This document shows positions 56,251 to 64,000 of a DNA stretch of 64,000 bases, piece after piece. This DNA comes from Parasponia andersonii (Eukaryota > Streptophyta > Magnoliopsida > Rosales > Cannabaceae). Position numbers and translations under genes: made by a program. Positions within the stretch are counted from its first letter, which is position 1. Each line of letters begins with the position of its first letter. The stretch is taken from positions 661,186-725,185 of the forward strand of contig JXTB01000026.1 of the NCBI GenBank assembly GCA_002914805.1, in the 5' to 3' direction. The notes beneath the pieces are model-generated. The model saw nothing but the letters and a program-made list of their open reading frames with translations, did no database searches and had not been told where the DNA came from.

Positions 56251-59200
56251 GCCTCCGAGCCAAGCCAAGAAAGAGGTGATAGAGAAGATGATGGTGCACG
56301 TATTGATTCCTTGCAACTCCTTAACGCCTTACGATCGGCTCCTAAGTCGCAAGATAAAGGCCTACTCTTTGTGGATGTAATAATCAATGGCAAGGCTATT
56401 AAAGCCTTAGTTGACACGGGTGCATCCCACAACTTCATCTCTATTGAGGAAGCTAGGTAGTTGGGCTTGACGATGTATAATGGAGAAGGTTCTCTCAAGG
56501 CAGTGAACTTAGCAACACATCCTATCCATGAGGTTGCTCATGATGTCAATCCTAGACTAGGTGCATGGGCTGGCCAGCTTGACCTATCAGTGGTGCCAAT
56601 GGATGAGTTTGCAGTGGTACTTGGTTTAAAGTACCTTGATACAGTGCGAGCATTCCCTATTTCTTTTGCCAACTCTATGTACATCATGGATGGTTAAAAG
56701 ACTTGTGTAGTATCAAAAGAGCGGTCCACGAAAGCGGGAAACAAAGTACTTTTTGTACTTCAATTCAAGAAAGGCTTAAGAGAGGAGGAGGAGAGTTACT
56801 TGGCCATCCTAAAGGAGTACGATGAGGAAGAGTTGGAACCTCAAGGTGACTTGTCCATGAAGGTGCAAGCTATCTTAGACAAATTTCAAGATGTGGTGTC
56901 TGATGCCCTACCCAAGAAACTTCCACCTAGGAGAGAGGTGGATCATGAAATTGATCCTGAGCTAGGCACGAAGCCACCCGCGTCTGGAGTTAGTAGAACT
57001 CTGGAAATAATTAGAGGAGTTGCTTAATATAGGTTTCATCAGACTCTCCAAAGCTTCTTTTAGTGCCCCAGTGCTGTTTTAGAAGAAGAAAGATGGCTCA
57101 CTTAAGATGTGCATTAATTACCAAGCTCTTAACAAGGTGACGGTGAAGAACAAGTATCTCATCCCACTTATTGTAGACTTGTTCGATCAACTTGGGAACG
57201 TTAGATATTTCTCGAAGCTTAATCTGCACTCGGAGTACTACCAAGTGAGCATAGCAGAGGGAGATGAGCCTAAGACCATATGCATGACAAGATATGGTGC
57301 CTATGAGTTCTTAGTCATGCCATTTAGTCTTACTAATGCACCTGCTACTTTTTGCACCCTTATAAATAAGCTATTTCATCCCTACCACGATCAGTTTATT
57401 GTAGTCTATCTTGATGATATAGTCATCTATAGCAAGACCATGGAAGAACACCTAGAACATTTGAGGAAGGTGTTCGAGATCTTGAGGGAGAATCAACTAT
57501 TCATCAAGACGGAGAAATGCTCCTTCACCCAAGAGGAAGTGATATTTCTATGGCATAAGATAAAGGATGGGATACTTATGATGGACGAAGCAAAAGTGCA
57601 AGCTATCCAAGAGTGGGAACCTCCTTTAAGATGCCGAAGTTGAGATCTTTCCTCGGACTTGTGAACTACTATAAGCAGTTCATCAAGTTCTACTCAGCAA
57701 GAGCAGCATCACTTACTAACCTGCTCAAGAAGAACAAGCCTTGGGAGTGGACACATGAGTGTCAAGGCTCATTCGAAGACTTGAAGAAGGCGGTAAGCGA
57801 AGAGCTAATTCTCAATTTGCCTGACCACTCTAAAACTTATAAACTACACACGGATATCTCTGACTTTGCTATTGGCGAAGTACTAATGCAAGAAGGGTGT
57901 CCAATTACTTATGAAAATCGCCAGCTTAATGATATCGAGAGACGCTACACGGTGCAAGAAAAAGAGATGACTGCCATTATCCATTGCCTAAAGGTATAGT
58001 GACATTACTTGCTAGACATTCACTTCACGATCATGACCGACAACTTAGCCACAAGTTGCTTTCAAACTCAGAAAAGTTGAGTCCCAAGCAAACTTAGTGG
58101 CAAGACTTCTTGGCAGAATTTGACTATAAACTTGAATACAAGCCTGGGAAGGCTAATGTGGTGGTGGATGCCCTAAGCAAAAAGATGGAGTTGGCCACCT
58201 TAAGTAGGCCCGATAGTATATTGATGGAGAAAATCAAGGAACGGCTAGAACACGATATTCTTGCAAAGTGCCCACTGCCCTAAGTGAAGGAAGGAAAGAC
58301 GAGATACTTTTGGCTAAGCAACGAACTTCTCTACGCCAAAGGTGGCCTAAGTAGGGTAGCTTAAGGAAAAAGCTTATTAAAGAGTGCCACGATTCTTTGT
58401 AGACTGGTCACCCAAGTCAGAAATGCACTCTTGCTCTTATCAAAGCTATCTACTATTGGGCTCAGTTGAGGGATGATGTCAAGGCCTATATAATCTTGTG
58501 TGCCAACAAACAAGGTGGAATAACAATCACCGGACAGATTGTTGGAATCTCTCCCCATTCCTGAGAGGCCATGGGAGAGTGTCTCTATTGATTTTATCAC
58601 TAGTCTGCCTAAGTCGAAAGGCTTTGGCAATATTATAGTGATAGTTGATCGCTTCAGCAAATATGCTACCTTTATACTTGCTTCACTCGATTGTCCCATT
58701 GATGAGACTATGCGGCTCTTTATGAAGTTTGTCGTCAAGCTCTGGAGAGTCCTGTCGAACATTGTAAGTGACCACGACCCTCGGTTAACGGGAAAGTTTT
58801 GCACAGAACTATTCAAGTTGATAGGTTAAGATTTGAACTTTTCTACTAGCCTCCACCCCCAAAGTGATGGCTAGACAGAAAGGGTAAATGCCTTGCTAGA
58901 GCTATACTTGAGGCACTTTATGAGTGCTAACCAAAAAGATTGTGCAAAATTACTTGATGTAGCCTATAACCTCCAAAGGAGCGAGTCTACGAGCAAGAGT
59001 CCCTTCGAAATAGTCATGGTTCAATAACTTATGATTCCACATGCCTTAGTAGCAAATTACGATGGGAAGAGTCCTGTGGCATTGGCATTCAAGTTTACTA
59101 AGGCATGGCATGAGAAAGCGGAGTTGGCTAAGGTATACTTAAACAAAGTTTCTAAAAGAATGAAAAAGTAGGCCAGCAAAAAGAAGAGGCACGTTGAGTA

Positions 59201-59635
59201 CCAAGAGAGGGATTTAGTCCTTGTCAAACTGTTGCCCCAATAATTTAAAATCTTAAGGAAGGTGCATAAAGGGTTGGTGCACAAGTATGAAGGTCAATTT
59301 CTGGTACTCAAGTGTATGGGTAAGGTCTCTTATAAGCTTTAACTTCTTACTAAGTTAAAGATTTTTCTTGTCTTTTATGTTAGCATGCTAAAACCCTACC
59401 ATAGAGGTAAGGAAGATCCTTCAAGGCTTTGAGTCCAAAAGGGCTCCTACTGCAGTGGTAATCTCTTTTGATAGAGAGGTGGAGTATATTCTGGCCGATC
59501 ACTTGATCCGCCGATGTGATGTGCCTAATTATCAAGAATACCTAGTAAAATAGAAGAATTTTCCTGAGGCTGAGGCTAGCTAGGAGCATGAGGATGCCTT
59601 ATGGTAATTCAAAAACTATATCGAGCGGTTCAAAG
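56251..59635 (+). pseudogene. pol relic of the second gypsy element (protease to chromodomain)
   Basis: Protease at about 56380-56460 (ALVDTGASHNFIS, catalytic DTG intact). RT at 56980-57640: VVYLDDIVIYSK is present, but the motif A aspartate is changed (SKLNLHSEYY, normally D in place of N). RNase H-like domain at 57830-58180 (LHTDISDFAIG, later ALSKKM). Integrase at 58270-59100 (SIDFITSLPKSKGF, then IVSDHDPRLTGKF). A chromodomain lies at 59480-59600 (VEYILADHLIRR, NYQEYLVK) in which both aromatic-cage-region tryptophan codons read TAG. Near the end, four 12-bp repeats (59638-59687, GATGGCATGACG) encode a DGMT-type tail. Not functional. Confidence 0.87.
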
Positions 59636-59701
59636 TTGATGGCACGACGGATGGCATGACGGATGGCATGACAGATGGCACGATGGGGACATCGCGAACT
59701 T

Positions 59702-59714
59702 GACTGGGGGAGGG
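59702..59714 (+). other. Polypurine tract of the second gypsy element
   Basis: GACTGGGGGAGGG immediately precedes the 3' LTR start TGTTATGCTCC. Confidence 0.85.
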
Positions 59715-60372
59715 TGTTATGCTCCACTCATTTGGCTCTCCAAAATCTAAATGTTGCTGCTTATAGCTCTAAGATCCTCTATATATATACTGCTCACCCA
59801 AAAGGATAGAGAAAGACCTCAGAACGTGGTGGATAATTCTAGAATGATCAAGAGAGGTCTTGGCTATGCTAGAAGACTCTAAATGGTGCTACTAAGTCCT
59901 AGAAGGCTCTAGACAAGGTTGGATGGTGCTAAAGAGGTTGGGACGGTCCTAGAAGCTCCTAGAATGACTTAGAAGAGCCAATATAGTGAGTGAACCTCCT
60001 AAAAGGATCTAGGCCATACTTATGCTAGATTTCTTTATGTAAATATCTTTGTAGATATTACTACTTTATTTGGGAATATTCTAGATCTTTTGTAAGATCA
60101 TGCTACTTGGCATGATTATAACCTTTAGTTGGTTTAGGCTTTGCCTATATAAAGGACCCATTGGGTATATTTATGCATAAGTCCTATTTGTGAGAGTTGT
60201 AAGCATTCTAAGTGTAATACAAAACTTTCATTCACTCAAACTCTCTTCTCCTTTGCTAATCTGTCTCAAAGCTTACTCTAAGTTCCTTTTTTGAGTGTTG
60301 GTAAGCTGACTTGGTACGACGGACTGTACTAAGTGCCGCACGATTGTCTACTTTAAAGATAGAGCCATGACA
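59715..60372 (+). repeat. 3' LTR of the second gypsy element
   Basis: Pairs with 54379-55028, with visible scattered substitutions and small indels. The same TATA box and CTAGAAG cluster are present. Confidence 0.9.
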
Positions 60373-61261
60373 ATCGGCTAATAATCTTGTAGACTTTTCA
60401 CAAAAGCCTTAATAAAAACGACTTTGGACAAGCACTTACGAGCCGTTTGTTATGGGGAGTTCTAAATTTTCATATTAATAGGAAAGTTGTGGAGAATAAT
60501 GTGATTGTCTGAAAATCTGAATTGCCGTACTTGGTTACGCATTGGACTCTTGTTCATAATTCCTGAGAATATGAGATAGCTATATTTAGTTTTGCAAAGT
60601 AATGTACTAAATTTAATATTTTGATACTACCTTAAATGATCACTTTTTTGGTCACAACCAGAATTCCAAAAACATGACTTTTAGTAATTTATAGTTGAAA
60701 TAGTGGTAAACAATGATTTTTTTCTAAAATTTCAGAAATCGAGTGCTTGAAATTTTAAACTGTAGTCCTTAAAAGTAAGTAAAACTCAAATTTAAAAAAA
60801 CCTCACATTTTTTTTTAAAAAAAAACCCTCATTAATATTGATTTTTCAAGAAAATACTTCACTTAAAGTTTAGAAAATTCTAATTAATTTATTTAGATGT
60901 TTTTTGATGAATCATAAAGTTCGATAAAGAGAGTTTAGTTTTAAATCTTAGGCTCAATGTCTAAATAATTTTATATAAAATCATTTGTATTTCTAAGGTG
61001 CTCAACACGATAGCTTTTTTTCTCGGGAGCACCATTTCTTTGTTTTAGCTCCGTTTGCCTGATTTTCGTTGCGTTGTATTTGTATCGAACTCAACTTTAA
61101 TTCCAAATGGTTGATTATCCAAACTTCTCACCAATTTTACCTAGTTCTCATTTATTCAGAAGAACTACAAAAACAAAGCAAAAACATATCAAACTAACAA
61201 AAATACTAGAGAACTTATAATTATTTGAGTTGAATGATATTTGATTTATGAGTTAATTAAT
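60373..61261. other. Non-coding spacer
   Basis: The first 42 bp continue the duplicated segment cut by the gypsy element. The remainder is AT-rich without recognisable genes; GAGCCGTTTGTTATGGGGAG near 60448 resembles a MITE end but no partner was found. Confidence 0.5.
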
Positions 61262-61530
61262 CACTCATCGGAGATGCATAAAGTAAAGTCGTATGGTAAA
61301 GTCCACTCTAGAATCTAAATATGTAACTTAGAAGACATTGAGGTGATATTGCTTCCAAATCCAGAAAGAGTTGTAGCACTCAAAAGAAATGAGAAATTAT
61401 AAGTCATAGAAACAAATAAAAAGAAAGTGCATGTCATAAGATATAGTGCAGGGACAACATGCGAAAAAAATAGCATTAGCTAATAATCTTGTTAATGTTT
61501 CACAAAACCCTTAACAAGAACGAATTTCGC
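61262..61530 (+). repeat. Uninterrupted copy of the duplicated segment
   Basis: Matches 54100-54378 joined to 60373-60414: ATAGCATTAGCTAATAATCTTGT here corresponds to ATAGCATCG | element | ATCGGCTAATAATCTTGT. Confidence 0.8.
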
Positions 61531-61647
61531 TTTCATTTAATTGGAAATTCTTGCTTTAGTTACAAAATTATCTAAAAAGTTCCCAATTTATATAAAAGAT
61601 TCATTTTGAAAGGTCTTAGAATTCCAATTATTGGGCCAATTCTATAG

Positions 61648-61967
61648 TAGAGTTGCAAAAATCGAGCCGCCTGACCTAGCCAAAACGAGTTGGAAAAGAG
61701 AAGTGGGTCAGGCTGACCTTGCCTAAACTTTAAAAGAGAAGGCCTAATCTAACTCATGACCTGCTTGGCCAAAAGGATGTGTTGGGCTAGCCCGGCCCGT
61801 CCTAATCCTAACCTATTTTTTAACTGAAAAATTATGTTTTTAATTTTTTTTAAATAATTAGTCCGTCGGGCCGCGCTCAAACCTCTTGCCTGCCCCAACC
61901 TAGCCTTGGGGTCAAGATAAGATAGGGCCATTATATTTTAGTGTCAGACTTGCCTATTTTTTTTTAA
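61648..61967. mobile_element. hAT-like MITE relic, right end cut by LTR copy D
   Basis: Starts TAGAGTTGCAAAAATCGAGCCGCCTGACC. It is rich in GGGCTAGCCCGGCCC, GGGCCGCGCTC and GGGGTCAAG motifs in both orientations around an AT-rich core, like the element at 40630-41192. The right terminus may resume after LTR copy D (TTGTACAGCTCTGCT at 63408). Confidence 0.5.
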
Positions 61968-63403
61968 TAAGTGCATATTTGATTTATTATTTGATATATT
62001 CTTCTACACTAATTTTGTTTGTTTTCTTGTAATCCTTAGATTTTTTATGTTAATTTTATGTTTTGTAGGTGTTTTGGAGATAAATGATTAAAATTGAGCT
62101 GAAATATGCTAAAAATCAAAGTACTAAGCTGAAAGGGATAAAAATCCAAAACTAGGCTGAAAAAGTAGTACTTCTGCAAAAATCAAGAAAAGTTGAAACA
62201 GGGGCTAGCGTCGATGTGCTAGCCCTTAGATCCAAAGTGAATTTTGAGCAAAATTGTGGCACTATCTTAGCACCGTAGAGCCAAAAAATCAAGAAAATGC
62301 CTTTTTTAGAGTTTTTCATCCTCCAACTTTGGGAAACCTCTTAAACACGACTATAAGACCTCCTATACTATAAAAAGGCCTCTCTAGCTTAGAGTTTTTA
62401 TTCTCAGATACACATAAATACTTAGAAGCTAGAGACAGAGAATCAAGAGGAGAAAAAGATTTTGGAAGCCATTTTCAGTGTTTCTTCATCATTTCTCCTT
62501 CCTTCTTCTTTTGTTTAGTTATCCTAGCATAATTTTCTTATTATTTATCCTTGTTTATATGCTAGTCTAGGTTTTTTTTAGGTTAAGGGTAATTTCAAAG
62601 CTCTAGATATGTAATTAAATTGATTATTCTAAGTTTTCATATATGTCAATCAATTATTTATATTCGTCTATATTCTTGTGTGCTTGATGATTAATATGTT
62701 TATTATTTATTGTTAAATGGCCGGCTAGATGATTTATAATGAAATAATATTGCTACAATTAGGAATTAAATCTGTAATTGTCTAGTTTCTAATAAAGTTA
62801 ATATGATTATAGTTAGATATGATTGCATAATTATGTTTAACTATGATGAAAAATATGACCTAGGCTAAAGGATTCTGAGCTAGTAAGGTGACTTGTCTAT
62901 TTTAGTATATTTTTCTAGCCTTAATGCATTAACTAGATTAATGAGCTAGTAAGGTGACTTGTCTATTTTAATATATTTTTCTAGTCCTAATACATTAATT
63001 AGATTAATTGAGAGAGCTCGTTCGATATTGTCCAATTGATAGACTTAGATAAAGAGCTTATTTTGTTTAATGAATTTAGAAAGAAGTTAGAGATAGTAAA
63101 GCTTGTTACTATCTCTAGCTAAAGAATTTGAATGTTGATTGATATGAGACTTGGTAATTAATTTCTTAAAGTATTTAGTAGTGGCAAATGAACTTTTAAC
63201 CTATCAATTTTGTTCTTGCTTTCTTTTTATTTTGAGTTTAAATTGGTTTATATTTAGTTAAGAATAAAACCCCCTATAATCATAGGATTAATAGCTTATT
63301 AGTTAGATCAATTCTTCATGGGATTGACTCTTACTACTATTATACTAGATTAAACTAGGATAGAAAATTGGAAGGTTTAATTTACTGTATAATGACCACA
63401 TCA
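61968..63403 (+). repeat. LTR of Athila/Tat-like family, copy D (probable solo LTR)
   Basis: Shares the start with copy C (TAAGTGCATATTTGATTTATTATTTGAT), a GGCACTATCTTAGCACCGTAGAGCC block at 62256-62282, and the end signature GGGATTGACTCTTACTACTATTATACTAG, then GTATAATGACCACATCA. No target duplication could be confirmed. A 66-bp tandem duplication lies at 62877-63008. Confidence 0.65.
62877..63008 (+). repeat. 66-bp tandem duplication inside LTR copy D
   Basis: GAGCTAGTAAGGTGACTTGTCTATTTTA begins at 62877 and again at 62943, followed in both by TATATTTTTCTAG and a TTAGATTAAT end. Confidence 0.9.
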
Positions 63404-64000
63404 TAGTTGTACAGCTCTGCTTTTAGTCATGTATTCATCACCAAACATAAGAAAACTATAATTTATTTTAAGTCAATACATCATCTTCATCACATGAGTA
63501 CTTGGTACTAGTATGGTATATAGGTTTGAAGACATAATCATAAAGTAGTATTCTTGGATTAATACTAATAAGTTTTACTTAATCCTAACCAAAACATACG
63601 CCCAACTCTCAATCCAAAGTTGTAAGCATTATCGGAAGAAAAAAATGAGCTACTAATTGAATAGCCTCCTTATCAACTTATTAATCATTATTGACTTAAT
63701 TACACTCAACACTATCCGAAGAAGGAAAAAAAGAGGGAAATAAGTATAAAATACCAGTAAGATACATAGTCATCTTTTTTATAAAAATATTTAATTTTAA
63801 AAATACTTGCATATTTAGTTATTCTGAAAAATAGTTTATAAAACATCTTAATAATCCAAACCAATCATGTTTTGTGAACATCACAATAAAAAATCATAAT
63901 ACATATCTCATAAATTAAACCATCCTATAAGCTCTCACTCTCATATCCCGACTTAGAGTAACTCGTACTAAGGATACTAAGTACTCTCTACCTAAACGCT
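63404..64000. other. Non-coding right edge
   Basis: AT-rich sequence with no open frames of note and no repeat I can pair within the window. Confidence 0.5.

Larger units (their letters stand above)
54379..60372 (+). mobile_element. Second Ty3/gypsy chromovirus, full-length but dead
   Basis: A 6.0-kb element with LTRs of 650 and 658 bp, a near-perfect primer-binding site, gag, protease, RT, RNase H, integrase, a C-terminal chromodomain and a polypurine tract. ATCG flanks both ends (54375-54378 and 60373-60376), consistent with a 4-5 bp target duplication. The uninterrupted duplicate at 61262-61530 gives the empty site. The chromodomain and protease type (VDTGASHNFIS) fit a chromovirus of the Galadriel/Reina/CRM side rather than Tekay; I cannot fix the clade. 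Stops and frameshifts throughout. Confidence 0.92.

Noticed and set aside
58361-58816. 151-codon open frame on the minus strand
   Set aside because: Antisense of the integrase region of the second gypsy element.
1-64000. tRNA, rRNA or other structural RNA genes
   Set aside because: I looked for tRNA-like A/B boxes with flanking stems and for rRNA signatures and found none I could support by eye; the tRNA-like matches are retrotransposon primer-binding sites.

Overview
The window is nuclear DNA of a flowering plant, most likely a eudicot. It is AT-rich, its genes are interrupted by GT-AG introns, and it carries plant-type F-box/FBD and PUX genes, Ty3/gypsy chromoviruses, a Tork-like Ty1/copia element, Mutator-like (MULE) elements and MITEs. 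I cannot name the species from the sequence. Only two genes look intact; most of the rest is decayed mobile DNA.

Layout. (1) 68-821, minus strand: a frameshifted F-box/FBD pseudogene. (2) 1388-10020: a decayed Ty3/gypsy chromovirus (Tekay/Del-like) with a complete 5' LTR and a truncated 3' LTR. (3) 10021-10404: a piece of DNA matching part of the pseudogene locus. (4) 10405-15344, minus: a complete but dead copia element with an exact 5-bp target duplication (GTGCA). (5) 15498-16863, minus: an apparently intact three-coding-exon F-box/LRR/FBD gene, with a spliced 5' leader whose first exon region is tandemly duplicated (to about 18320). (6) 18889-20644 and 21206-27420: two non-autonomous elements with inverted termini. 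The larger has arms over 1 kb and is full of GTCTAGAC-type repeats and tandem arrays; it is itself interrupted by a solo LTR. (7) About 27440-27960: a PRA1-family pseudogene. (8) 28-40 kb: remnants of an Athila/Tat-like retroelement (gag relic, polypurine tract, LTR) and another solo LTR. (9) 40203-43088: a cluster of MITEs and one MULE-like foldback element. (10) 43697-52125, plus: an intact nine-exon gene for a plant UBX-domain protein (PUX11-like, 526 aa). (11) About 53325-53515, minus: an isolated epsin exon relic. (12) 54379-60372: a second gypsy chromovirus (different clade) inserted into a duplicated segment whose uninterrupted copy lies at 61262-61530. (13) 61648-63403: a MITE followed by a fourth member of the solo-LTR family.

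Functionally, the F-box/FBD protein would be a substrate receptor of an SCF ubiquitin ligase, and the PUX11-like protein a cofactor of the CDC48/p97 ATPase. Both act in ubiquitin-dependent protein turnover, but nothing suggests they are co-regulated; their proximity is probably chance. The main interest lies in the repeat biology: unequal expansion of a 125-bp array in one arm of the large inverted-repeat element, a dispersed LTR family carrying a GC-rich dyad cluster, nested insertions with recognisable empty sites, and stop codons in the gypsy elements that mostly look like cytosine deamination.
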